This document shows, piece after piece, positions 25,563-33,196 of a DNA stretch of 64,000 bases. The position numbers and the translations under genes were made by a program. The notes beneath the pieces were generated by a model. That model searched no databases, had not been told where the DNA came from, and worked only from the letters and a program-made list of their open reading frames with translations. This DNA comes from Amycolatopsis roodepoortensis (GTDB lineage Bacteria; Actinomycetota; Actinomycetes; Mycobacteriales; Pseudonocardiaceae), in NCBI RefSeq assembly GCF_014873915.1, contig NZ_JADBEJ010000004.1, forward strand, positions 1,054,001 through 1,118,000. The letters run 5' to 3'. Positions within the stretch are counted from its first letter, which is position 1; each line of letters opens with the position of its first letter.

Positions 25563-25580
25563 TTACGACGAAAGTCGTAA
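25563..25580. promoter_or_regulatory. 18-bp palindrome with GAAA centre
   Basis: TTACGAC and GTCGTAA flank GAAA, between a minus-strand start (25475) and the kinase start (25648). As DNA it may be an operator for the neighbouring response regulator; as RNA it would be a 7-bp stem closed by a GNRA tetraloop. Confidence 0.5.
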
Positions 25581-25647
25581 TTCGCGCGCTTCGAAGGATC
25601 GGTTCCGCTGATGCGGCCGGCCTGGCCTGCTTGCGTACGCTCAGCGC

Positions 25648-26847
25648 ATGGCAAGGCGTGTGCTCGGTGTGGTGCTCACCGTGGTGGCGGTCGCGGCGTG
25701 CGTGATCAGCAGCATTTTCGTCTTCAGCGCCCAGGGCTATCTTCCGGCGACGAAAGAGTTCGACCCGACGTGGTGGTCCACGCTCGGTTTCCTCACCGGG
25801 ATCGCGGCGGCGGTCATGCTCTGCTGGCGGCACAAATGGCCGGAACTCGTCCTCGGCATCGCCTTGGTTCCGCCGCTTTGCTTCCGCTCCGACGCGCTGG
25901 CCGCGTTGGTCGCCCTCGCCGCTTTGGCCGCGCATCGTCGCGACCGTCTCCTGTGGACCGGGTCCGTGCTGGTCTACATCGCGACGGCGTGGGCGTTGTT
26001 CGGCGACGCCAACCGCCATCCCGATGTGACCATCGCCGGGCAGATCGTCGGCAAGGAGCTGTCCGCGGTGCAGGTGATGGGGACGCTGACGGTCGCCGTC
26101 GTGATGACGGCCGTACCGCTCACCGTCGGCGTCGTCCGCGGGATGCAGGGCACGATCGCGATCCGCGAGGCCAAGGAAGCGGAGCTCCGCGCCGAAATGA
26201 CCCGCCGCGCGGAACGCACCCGCATCGCGCGCGAGATGCACGACGTCCTCGGGCACCGGCTTTCCCTGCTGTCGCTGCAGGCCGGCGCGCTCGAGGTCAG
26301 CAAGGGGCCCGCGACGACGGAAGCCGCGAAAACCGTCCGCACGACGGCCCGCCAATCGCTCGAAGATCTGCGGCAGGTCATCGGTGTCCTGCGCGATGGC
26401 CAGGGTTTCGGTGAGAACGGCGAGCACGGATCCCATCCGGAGCCGCCGCAGCCGACGCTGGCGGACATTCCCGAGCTGGTCGCCAACGCCCGACGGGCCG
26501 GCTTGGGCGTCAACGTGACGATTTTGCTCGACGACGCGGGCGGCGCGCCGGCGCTGCTCGGCACGACCGCGTACCGGATCGTCCAGGAGTCGCTGACCAA
26601 CATCCTGAAGCACGCGCCGGGCGCGCCGGCCGAGGTTTCGGTGCGCGGAGGTCCCGGGAACGGGCTCACCGTCGAGGTCGTCAATCCGCTGCCCGCGGCC
26701 GCCGCGACGGGCAAGCCCCCCGGTGCCGGCGCGGGGCTGACCGGGATCGGCGAGCGGGTCACGCTGATCGGCGGGAACGCCAGCGCCGGCCCCACCGACG
26801 AGGGCACATTCGCCGTCCGGGCTTGGTTACCGTGGGGACACCACTAA
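25648..26847 (+). CDS. Sensor histidine kinase, NarL/DesK type
   Basis: The 399 residues have about five or six TM helices (1-165), a short linker and the HisKA_3 motif REMHDVLGHRLSLLS with phosphorylated H198, then the HATPase domain (TAYRIVQESLTNILKHA and GAGLTGIGERVTLIGG). With no sizeable extracellular domain it may sense a membrane signal, such as envelope stress or drug insertion. The response-regulator gene starts 9 bp downstream, so the pair is an operon. Confidence 0.92.
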   Translation: MARRVLGVVLTVVAVAACVISSIFVFSAQGYLPATKEFDPTWWSTLGFLTGIAAAVMLCWRHKWPELVLGIALVPPLCFRSDALAALVALAALAAHRRDRLLWTGSVLVYIATAWALFGDANRHPDVTIAGQIVGKELSAVQVMGTLTVAVVMTAVPLTVGVVRGMQGTIAIREAKEAELRAEMTRRAERTRIAREMHDVLGHRLSLLSLQAGALEVSKGPATTEAAKTVRTTARQSLEDLRQVIGVLRDGQGFGENGEHGSHPEPPQPTLADIPELVANARRAGLGVNVTILLDDAGGAPALLGTTAYRIVQESLTNILKHAPGAPAEVSVRGGPGNGLTVEVVNPLPAAAATGKPPGAGAGLTGIGERVTLIGGNASAGPTDEGTFAVRAWLPWGHH

Positions 26848-26856
26848 CCTGTCCGG

Positions 26857-27525
26857 GTGAACCAGCGCCCACTGCGAGTGCTGCTCGTCGACGACGACCC
26901 GCTCGTACGAACCGGTTTGTCGATGATCCTGTCCAGCACTGGCGACATCCAGGTCGTCGCGGAGGCGGGCGACGGGGACGAAGCCGTGCCGAAGGTGACC
27001 ATGCACGCGCCCGACGTCGTGCTGATGGACATCCGGATGCGGCGGATGAACGGCCTCACCGCGACGGCCGCCGTCACCGCGCTGCCCAATCCGCCCAAGG
27101 TCCTCGTACTGACTACTTACGACCTCGACGAATACGTTTTCGACGCACTCGGCGCCGGCGCCAGCGGATTCCTGCTGAAAGAAGGTTCGCCACAGGAGAT
27201 CATCGACGCGGTCCGGGTGGTCGCGGCGGGCGAGGCGATGCTCTCGCCGCGGACGACGCGGAAACTCATCGGGCACTTCGTCGCGACCAGGACGAGCCCT
27301 CGCCGTCACCGGGCGCGAACCGGGCTGAGCACCCTGACCGAACGCGAGCGGGAGATCGTCACCGCCGTCGCGCGGGGCGGGACCAACGCCGAAATCGGCG
27401 CGGCCCTGCACCTGAGCGAGGCGACGGTGAAGACCCACATCACCCGGATCTTCGCGAAACTCGACGCGACCAACCGGGTCCAGCTGACGATCTTCGCCTA
27501 CGAAGCCGGGCTCGTCGCTCCCTGA
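26857..27525 (+). CDS. Response regulator, NarL/FixJ family
   Basis: The 222 residues have a receiver domain with the acidic pocket LLVDDDP, phospho-acceptor D58 in VVLMDIRM and the lysine in GFLLKEGS, then a LuxR-type HTH (LTEREREIVTAVARGGTNAE, EATVKTHITRIFAKL). The start is a GTG 9 bp after the kinase stop. It is partner to the kinase; target genes are unknown, although the palindrome at 25563-25580 is a candidate site. Confidence 0.93.
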   Translation: MNQRPLRVLLVDDDPLVRTGLSMILSSTGDIQVVAEAGDGDEAVPKVTMHAPDVVLMDIRMRRMNGLTATAAVTALPNPPKVLVLTTYDLDEYVFDALGAGASGFLLKEGSPQEIIDAVRVVAAGEAMLSPRTTRKLIGHFVATRTSPRRHRARTGLSTLTEREREIVTAVARGGTNAEIGAALHLSEATVKTHITRIFAKLDATNRVQLTIFAYEAGLVAP

Positions 27526-27541
27526 CGGTCCCTTTGACGAA

Positions 27542-28378
27542 CTACGCGAGCCCGGCGAGGATGGCGGCGGCCTCCTGCGGATGGATGAGGAACCGGACGT
27601 GGCTGCTCACGAGCGACCGCACGTCGGTCGGGTTGTCCGGGGTGAGCGCGTCCGCCTCCTTGATGAACCGGTCCTGCAGCGCGAGCGGCATCGACCGGTC
27701 CTCCGTGAGCCGGATGTAGGTGCGCGGGATCCGGCCCCAGGTGGCGGCGTCGGCGAGCTCGGTTCCGGCGTCGAGGCTCTCGTCCGGCTCGAGGGTGTTG
27801 AGGTACGCGAAGAACTCCTGCTCGGTGCCGTCTTCGAGCATCGCGTTCTTCAACGCGGCCAGCAGCGCGGGATCGGCGGTGCGCCAGTTCATCCGGAGCG
27901 CGCCGAGTTCGGCGGGATTCGCGACGACGACCCCGCCGACGTCGTTGAGCGCGCTGCTCGCGTACTCGGGTCCCTGCATGTACTCGCCCACCGTCGCGTC
28001 GACGCAGCACCAGGCCGAGATGTAGACGATCCGGTCGATCAGTTCGGGGACGGCGTTCGCGACCCCGGTGAGCGCGAGCCCGCCGCGGCTGTGCCCGACC
28101 AGGATGACCGGTCCGTGCTCGGCGACCTTGCGCACGACATCCACGACCTGGTCGACTGCCTCGGCCAGCGTGACGCCCGCCTGGTTCGACGGCGCCGTGG
28201 CCAGCGCTTCGAGATCCTGGGGTGCCTGGTAGGCGGCGTGGAAACCGGCGGCGAAGCCGTGTCCGGGAAGGTCGACGGCCAGGGTGCGATGGCCGAGCAG
28301 CGCGAGCTCGCGTTGCAGCGGGCCCCAGGTGAAGGAGGCGCTGCTGGAACCGTGCACGAAAACGTAAGTCGGAGTCAC
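27542..28378 (-). CDS. Alpha/beta hydrolase
   Basis: The 278 residues have the fold marks FVHGSSSASFTWGPL, DLPGHG and the nucleophile elbow VGHSRGG; the C-terminal SSHVRFLIHP likely supplies the catalytic histidine. The start is a GTG with AGGA upstream. It resembles the MhpC/salicylate-esterase-like group used for small aromatic or polyketide esters, but substrate is unknown. It converges with the response-regulator gene (16 bp between stops) and lies 13 bp downstream of the winged-helix gene on the same strand, so it may be the last gene of that operon. Confidence 0.87.
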   Translation of the reverse strand: MTPTYVFVHGSSSASFTWGPLQRELALLGHRTLAVDLPGHGFAAGFHAAYQAPQDLEALATAPSNQAGVTLAEAVDQVVDVVRKVAEHGPVILVGHSRGGLALTGVANAVPELIDRIVYISAWCCVDATVGEYMQGPEYASSALNDVGGVVVANPAELGALRMNWRTADPALLAALKNAMLEDGTEQEFFAYLNTLEPDESLDAGTELADAATWGRIPRTYIRLTEDRSMPLALQDRFIKEADALTPDNPTDVRSLVSSHVRFLIHPQEAAAILAGLA

Positions 28379-28391
28379 GGTTCCTATCCTG

Positions 28392-28871
28392 TCAGTCCGC
28401 GATGAGCACCTGGCCCGCCCCGTCGAACCGGTAGCCGACCCCGCGCACCGTCGTGATCGGCGTCAGCACGGGTTCCAGCTTCCCGCGGATCTTGCGGACA
28501 TGGACGTCGACGGTCCGCCCGTTGCCGCCGGACAGACCCCAGACCTGTTCCATCAACGTGACCCGGTCGAAGACACGGTCCGGATTCCGGCCGAGGAACA
28601 GCAGGAGGTCGAACTCGAGCCTGGTGAACTCCAGTACCTCGCCGTGCATCAGCACTCGTCGCGAGCCGGGTTCGATACGTAGCGGCGGCCCGAATTCGAC
28701 GACCTGGCCCGCTTGGACGGCCTTGGCGGTCAGGGTCACCCCGACAGTGTCCTCAAAGGACTCAAGCAGACGCGCGGTGATCGCGGCGGCTTGTTCCGGG
28801 TCGGTGTTCACCCGTAACTCGAGGGTCAATTCGACGGCTGGTTCCCCTCTGACCGCCACTGACCGCGTCAT
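28392..28871 (-). CDS. OmpR-like winged-helix DNA-binding protein without receiver domain
   Basis: The 159 residues consist of a ~60-residue N-terminal domain of unknown fold (VELTLELRVNTDPEQAAAI ...) and a complete OmpR/PhoB winged helix (LEFTRLEFDLLLFLGRNPDR, VWGLSGGNGRTVDVHVRKIR, then TVRGVGYRFD). There is no phosphorylation domain, so the N-terminal part must supply the signal or oligomerisation. It begins 1 bp after the stop of the sulfite-oxidase-like gene, implying an operon with it. Confidence 0.85.
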   Translation of the reverse strand: MTRSVAVRGEPAVELTLELRVNTDPEQAAAITARLLESFEDTVGVTLTAKAVQAGQVVEFGPPLRIEPGSRRVLMHGEVLEFTRLEFDLLLFLGRNPDRVFDRVTLMEQVWGLSGGNGRTVDVHVRKIRGKLEPVLTPITTVRGVGYRFDGAGQVLIAD

Positions 28872-28872
28872 C

Positions 28873-30117
28873 TCACACCACCCGGACCGGATGCCGGACG
28901 ACGGCGTCGAACAGGTAGCCCTGGGAGTTGTGCGGAGTGACCTCCGGCTGGGTGGCACCGGTGATGTCCGTGGCCCGCGCTCGCAGGGTGTGGGTACCGG
29001 GATTGCCGGAGCGCCAAGGGATCTCCCAGCGTCGCCAGCCTCGATCGGCCGCCGCGCCCACGAACTTCGCCTGCCGCCAGCCGCCACCGGTGTCGACTTC
29101 GACGCGCCGGATCCGGCCGTTTCCCGACCACGACCGGCCGCGCAGCACATACCTACCGCCTGCCGCGAATTCGGCGTTCCACGGCAGTTCGAACGCGCTC
29201 TTGACCACCTGCCGGGTCACGAGCGCCCCCTCCGCCGGATAGTCCGGCCCGAGCAGCCTGTAGTACTGCGTGTTCCACGGCGACACCAGTGGCGTGTCCG
29301 AGACTTCGATACGCCCCAGCCATTTGATCGACGAGATCCCGGCCCACGATGGCACGACGAGCCGCACCGGATGACCGTGATCCGGCGGGAGCGGACGCCC
29401 GTTCATCTCGTAGGCCAGCAAAACGTCCTGCAACGCCTTCGCGACCGGGAGAGGGCGACGCACCTTCCCCAGGTTCACCCCGCCGGTGACGTAGTCGGCG
29501 TCCAGTCCCTCCGGCAGGACGTCCACCGCGTGCCGCGTCAGCCCCGCTTTGGCCAGCACGGTGGAAAGCCGGACGCCACGCCAGCGCGCGACGCCGATCG
29601 CACCGAGCTTCCACGCCGTGCCGGAAACCACCTGCCCTTGCTGGCTGGTGAAGAAACTCCGCCCGTTGCCCGCGCATTCGATGGCGGAAGTGATCGTCTC
29701 CGCGGGCAATTCGAGCAGGTCTCGGTAGCTGAACTCGACCGGTCCTCCACGCAGCCCTGTCCCGAACAGCTTCAGCCGCCAGGTGCCGGCGTCGATCGAC
29801 GGTGTGGCGGTGTGGTTTCGCACGAAGAACCGTTCGACCGGGGTCAGCTCGCCCTGACCGCTCAGTGCCTCCCAGCGCGTCTCCGCGTTGGTGCCGTAGA
29901 CCTCGAAGATCTCAGGCGGCAAGGGCTTCACGATCGGCGACGCCGCCGACGCCGTTCCAGCGGGAAGCGCACCGAAAGCCGTCAGCGCGAGTGAGCCGCC
30001 CGCCGCGAGCCGAAGCAGACCGCGCCTGGAAACCCCATTTCCTTCACACCACTGGGTGAGTCGAGCGCGGTCGTAGGTGGCTTCGTCGGTCAGGCCGATC
30101 CCGGTCATGCGGATCAT
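28873..30117 (-). CDS. Tat-exported molybdopterin sulfite-oxidase-like enzyme
   Basis: The 414 residues contain a twin-arginine signal (SRRGLLRLAAG, about 30-40) that follows an unusually long 29-residue lead, then the SUOX molybdopterin domain with the molybdenum-ligand cysteine C148 in IECAGNGR, HGHPVRLVVPSWAGISSIKW for cofactor binding, and a C-terminal Ig-like dimerisation domain (RIRRVEVDTGGGW). No haem domain is present, so an external electron acceptor is needed. Start choices are ATG at 30117 or 30108. It is followed by a winged-helix regulator and perhaps a hydrolase. Sulfite or another oxyanion may be the substrate. Confidence 0.88.
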   Translation of the reverse strand: MIRMTGIGLTDEATYDRARLTQWCEGNGVSRRGLLRLAAGGSLALTAFGALPAGTASAASPIVKPLPPEIFEVYGTNAETRWEALSGQGELTPVERFFVRNHTATPSIDAGTWRLKLFGTGLRGGPVEFSYRDLLELPAETITSAIECAGNGRSFFTSQQGQVVSGTAWKLGAIGVARWRGVRLSTVLAKAGLTRHAVDVLPEGLDADYVTGGVNLGKVRRPLPVAKALQDVLLAYEMNGRPLPPDHGHPVRLVVPSWAGISSIKWLGRIEVSDTPLVSPWNTQYYRLLGPDYPAEGALVTRQVVKSAFELPWNAEFAAGGRYVLRGRSWSGNGRIRRVEVDTGGGWRQAKFVGAAADRGWRRWEIPWRSGNPGTHTLRARATDITGATQPEVTPHNSQGYLFDAVVRHPVRVV

Positions 30118-30130
30118 TGTCGGCAGCGTC

Positions 30131-30144
30131 GGTCCGCGCGGACC
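30131..30144. other. GGTCCGCGCGGACC palindrome between tRNA and the oxidase gene
   Basis: A perfect 14-bp palindrome lies 27 bp downstream of the tRNA 3' end and 13 bp upstream of the ATG at 30117. It could be the tRNA terminator stem or part of the leader of the oxidase gene. Confidence 0.4.
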
Positions 30145-30171
30145 AGGACGTCCACAGAGCGGAACCGGTTG

Positions 30172-30245
30172 TGCCCCGGACGGGGATCGAACCCGCACTG
30201 TGTCGATTTTAAGTCGACTGCCTCTGCCAGTTGGGCTACCGGGGC
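30172..30245 (-). tRNA. tRNA with UAA anticodon (decodes UUA, Leu by anticodon), class I body
   Basis: A 74-nt cloverleaf folds cleanly: a perfect 7-bp acceptor stem (GCCCCGG with CCGGGGC), a D arm with one C-A mismatch, a 5-bp anticodon stem (GTCGA/TCGAC) with loop CTTAAAA so that positions 34-36 read TAA, a 5-nt variable loop (ACAGT), and a T arm with TTCGATC. The discriminator is A73; CCA is not encoded. Bacterial leucine tRNAs have a long variable arm (class II), as bldA does, so this short-armed body is atypical for leucine. TAGGCT upstream could be its -10 box. The gene is certain; amino-acid identity is not. Confidence 0.88.
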
Positions 30246-30323
30246 ACCGACAGCCTAGGCGATGCCCTTTGGTCCGCGGCTTCAGTACGCCGATATTCGA
30301 GCCGGCGGCTTCGCCCCTTGAAC

Positions 30324-30376
30324 GCCGTGAAGGCCCCCTTCCCAACGCTCAAGGCAGGGAAGGAGGCCTTCACGGC
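30324..30376. terminator. 20-bp hairpin downstream of ndh
   Basis: Bases 30324-30343 and 30357-30376 pair over 20 bp with one mismatch. Located 10 bp after the ndh stop, it is the likely ndh terminator; the arm word GTGAAGGCC(C/T)CCTTCCC shares AAGGCCTCCTT with the hairpin at 24819. Confidence 0.78.
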
Positions 30377-30385
30377 ATCACGAAC

Positions 30386-31714
30386 TCAGGACTTCGACAG
30401 CCGGTCGAATTCCTCGCGCGGGTTGTTGATCTGGCCGAGCGAGATGACCTCGCGCCGGAACAGGCCACCGAGCATCCAGTCGAACAGGATGCGGATCTTG
30501 CGGTTCCATGTCGGCATCGCCTTGAGGTGGTACGCGCGGTGGAAGAGCCAGGCCGGGAAGCCCTTGATCTTCAGGTTCAGCGCGTCGGCGACACCCTTGT
30601 GCAGGCCGAGGCTGGCCACCGCACCCAGGTTCTTGTGGTAGTAGTCCTTCGGCTTGCCGCCGCGGATCACCTTGATGATGTTCTTCGCCAGCAGACGCGC
30701 CTGACGGACGGCGTGCTGCGCGTTCGGCGGGCAGGTCGCGGTCGGGTCCTGCTCGGTGCGCGAGAGGTCCGGCACGGCGGCGTTGTCACCGGCGGTCCAG
30801 ACGTCGGGGTGCCCGACGACCTGCATCGCGGCGGTGGCCTCGACGCGGCCGCGCTTGTCGAGCGGCAGGTCCGAGCTGGCGAGCACCGGGTTCGCCTTCA
30901 CACCGGCGGTCCAGATGATCGTGTCGGTGTCGAATTCGGTGCCGTCCGAAAGCACGACGTGGCCGTTCTCGAACGACTTCGCAGCTGTCGACAAATAGAC
31001 TTCGATGCCGCGCTTTTCGAGCTGCTCGACGGTGTACACACCGAGCGTCTCGCGCACCTCGGGAAGGATCCGGCCCGCCGCCTCGACGAGCACCCATCGG
31101 ATGTCCTCGACCTTGAGGTTCGGGTAGTAGTTCTCCACCGCGAACCGGGTCATGTCCTCGAGTTCGGCGAGCGCCTCGATACCGGCGAACCCGCCGCCGA
31201 CGACGGTGAACGTCAGCAGGCGCTTGCGCTGCTCGGGATCGAGCGTGCTGGCGGCCTCGTCCAGCTTCGTCATGACGTGGTTGCGCAGGTAGATCGCCTC
31301 GCCGATGGTCTTGAAGGCGATGCCCTCCTCGACCAGGCCCGGGATCGGCAGGATGCGCGCGACGGCACCGAGAGCGACCACGAGGACGTCGTAGTTCAGC
31401 TGCTCGACGTGCCCGTCGGCGGCCTCGACCGTCACGGCCTTGCGCTCATGCTCGATCTTCGTCACGCGCGCGGTGAGCACGTGGCAGCGCTTGAGCACGC
31501 GCCTCAGCGGCACGACCACGTGCCGCGGTTCGATCGCACCGGCCGCCGCCTCGGGCAGGAAGGGGGCATAGGTCATGTGCGGCTGCGGATCAACGACCGT
31601 CACGGACGCTTCGTTGGCCCGGAGCATCTTCTGGAGCCCGTACGCCGTGTAGAGCCCGACGTACCCACCACCAAGGACGAGGATCCGTGTCGGTTCCGAC
31701 TTAACACCAGCCAT
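30386..31714 (-). CDS. ndh: Type II NADH dehydrogenase (NDH-2)
   Basis: Membrane-associated, non-proton-pumping NADH:menaquinone oxidoreductase of 442 residues. Two Rossmann motifs are clear: RILVLGGGYVGLYTAYGLQ for FAD and FTVVGGGFAGIEALAELEDM for NADH. The second FAD motif is VWTAGDNAAVPDL, and the C-terminal amphipathic part (KIKGFPAWLFHRAYHLKAMP, about 400-419) docks on the membrane. The ATG at 31714 lacks a ribosome site. Monocistronic. In actinomycetes NDH-2 is a main entry of electrons to respiration. Confidence 0.93.
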   Translation of the reverse strand: MAGVKSEPTRILVLGGGYVGLYTAYGLQKMLRANEASVTVVDPQPHMTYAPFLPEAAAGAIEPRHVVVPLRRVLKRCHVLTARVTKIEHERKAVTVEAADGHVEQLNYDVLVVALGAVARILPIPGLVEEGIAFKTIGEAIYLRNHVMTKLDEAASTLDPEQRKRLLTFTVVGGGFAGIEALAELEDMTRFAVENYYPNLKVEDIRWVLVEAAGRILPEVRETLGVYTVEQLEKRGIEVYLSTAAKSFENGHVVLSDGTEFDTDTIIWTAGVKANPVLASSDLPLDKRGRVEATAAMQVVGHPDVWTAGDNAAVPDLSRTEQDPTATCPPNAQHAVRQARLLAKNIIKVIRGGKPKDYYHKNLGAVASLGLHKGVADALNLKIKGFPAWLFHRAYHLKAMPTWNRKIRILFDWMLGGLFRREVISLGQINNPREEFDRLSKS

Positions 31715-31798
31715 ATTTCTATAGTCGCACCCATCTGCTGAGATCGCTCGGAGACCCCATCCGGCTGTGACCAGCGTCGCCACGGTTTCCGCAACGAT

Positions 31799-32491
31799 TC
31801 AGTTCAGGCCGGCCGCCGAGGTCGCGGAGGCGAGGACGTCGCACACCATGTCAAGGGTCAGGCGGCCGGTCTGGACATTGCGCTGCGACACGTGATAACA
31901 GCCGAAAAGGCGCAGGTCGCCGAGTTCCAGTTCGGCTCCGTGGCCGAACTTCGGGCGTGGCGCGGGCACCGGCCAGCCCGCCTCCGCGAGCACCGGCAGC
32001 AGCGCCTGCCAGCCGAACGCGCCGAGCACCACGACGGCCTTCAGCGTCGGTTTCAGCAACTCGAGCTCCGCCGCCAGCCACGATCGGCAGGTTTCCCGTT
32101 CCTCAGGTGTGGGCTTGTTGGCGGGTGGCGCGCATCTCACCGGGGAGACCATCCGGGTCCCGCGGAGCTCGAGGCCGTCACCGATATGGGTCGACGTCGG
32201 CTGAGACGCGAGCCCGACCCGGTGAAGCGCCTTGAAGAGGACGTCACCGGACGGGTCGCCGGTGAACAGACGGCCGGTCCGGTTCGCGCCATGTGCCGAA
32301 GGGGCGAGGCCGACGATCGCCAGCGACGCGTCCGGCGGGCCGAAGCCGGGCACCGGCCGGGCCCAGTAGGTCTCACCGGCGAAGGCCGCGCGTTTGACCA
32401 CGGCGATCTCCTCGCGCCACGCGACCAGCCGCGGGCAGGCGCGGCAGCCGACGACCTCGGCGTCGAGTTCGGCGAGCGAGTGGAACCTCAT
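31799..32491 (-). CDS. Uracil-DNA glycosylase, family 5 (UdgB-like)
   Basis: Removes uracil and perhaps hypoxanthine from DNA. The 230 residues include Fe-S cysteines C16 and C19 in CRACPRL plus two more in PVRCAPP and ETCRSWL, the substrate motif GLAPSAHGANRTGRLFTGD and the C-terminal motif CYHVSQRNVQTGRLT. GLAPSAHGANRTGR identifies family 5, like mycobacterial Rv1259, rather than family 4. The ATG overlaps the stop of the endonuclease V gene (ATGA), which fixes the start and shows coupling. The two enzymes both act on deaminated bases. Confidence 0.92.
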   Translation of the reverse strand: MRFHSLAELDAEVVGCRACPRLVAWREEIAVVKRAAFAGETYWARPVPGFGPPDASLAIVGLAPSAHGANRTGRLFTGDPSGDVLFKALHRVGLASQPTSTHIGDGLELRGTRMVSPVRCAPPANKPTPEERETCRSWLAAELELLKPTLKAVVVLGAFGWQALLPVLAEAGWPVPAPRPKFGHGAELELGDLRLFGCYHVSQRNVQTGRLTLDMVCDVLASATSAAGLN

Positions 32492-33168
32492 AACGCCTCT
32501 TTCAGCGCGTCGCGGGCGAGACGGTCGGCTTGCCGGGTGGTCTCCGGCTGACGGAACTGGGGGCACAGCCGCAGCACCTGGCGGCAAGCGTTGTCCAGCG
32601 AGATCTTGTGGCCGACGGAGACATGAACGGGCTTCACCCCGTCTTGGGTGCGCAGGACCGCGCCGACGACCTCGCCGTCGTCCAGCAGGGGCGCCCGCGA
32701 GCCGCGTTCGAGGCCCGGCTCGTCGTGATCGCCGACGAACCGGGTCTTGCCGACGCCGACGGACGGCAGGCCGGTCACGACGCCGACGTGGCAAGCGAGC
32801 CCGAACCGGCGCGGATGCGCCAGGCCGTGGCCGTCGCAGACCAGCAGGTCCGGGACATGGTCGAGCGCGCGGAGGGCGTCGAGCAGCGGCGGCAGCTCGC
32901 GGAACGCGAAAAGGCCCGGTTCGTACGGGAATGAGATCCGGGAAACGACGGATCGCTTTTCCACGACGCGGAATCCGTCGATTTCGAGGGTGACCGCGGC
33001 GGCCGCGATGAGGCCGCTGTCCTCGTCGTAGGCGACGTCCAGCCCGGTGACCGTGACGATCTCTTGTGGACAGCGATCTTCGAGTTCGACCAGGCCACGC
33101 AGGGTTTCCTGGATCCCGATCGCCTCCTGGGGCGTGCTCGGGCGATCATGCGCCGTGACGATGTCCAC
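32488..33168 (-). CDS. nfi: Endonuclease V (deoxyinosine-specific nuclease)
   Basis: Cuts next to deoxyinosine formed by adenine deamination. The 226 residues carry the metal/catalytic motifs VTGLDVAYDED with D44, LLVCDGHGLAHPRRFGLA, and HVGVVTGLPSVGVGKTR. The GTG at 33168 was chosen from homology; an ATG at 33198 would overlap the divergent start region. The final sense codon is TTA, a very rare leucine codon in such genomes, placed directly before the TGA that overlaps the UDG start. The gene is divergent from the S10 peptidase gene with only 28 bp between starts. Confidence 0.92.
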   Translation of the reverse strand: MDIVTAHDRPSTPQEAIGIQETLRGLVELEDRCPQEIVTVTGLDVAYDEDSGLIAAAAVTLEIDGFRVVEKRSVVSRISFPYEPGLFAFRELPPLLDALRALDHVPDLLVCDGHGLAHPRRFGLACHVGVVTGLPSVGVGKTRFVGDHDEPGLERGSRAPLLDDGEVVGAVLRTQDGVKPVHVSVGHKISLDNACRQVLRLCPQFRQPETTRQADRLARDALKEAL

Positions 33169-33196
33169 CCCTACAGACTGCCAGTAAGTTGGAGGC

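Noticed and set aside
30172..30323. Prophage or integrative element attachment site at the tRNA gene
   Set aside because: No integrase, no direct repeat of the tRNA 3' end and no change in gene type nearby.
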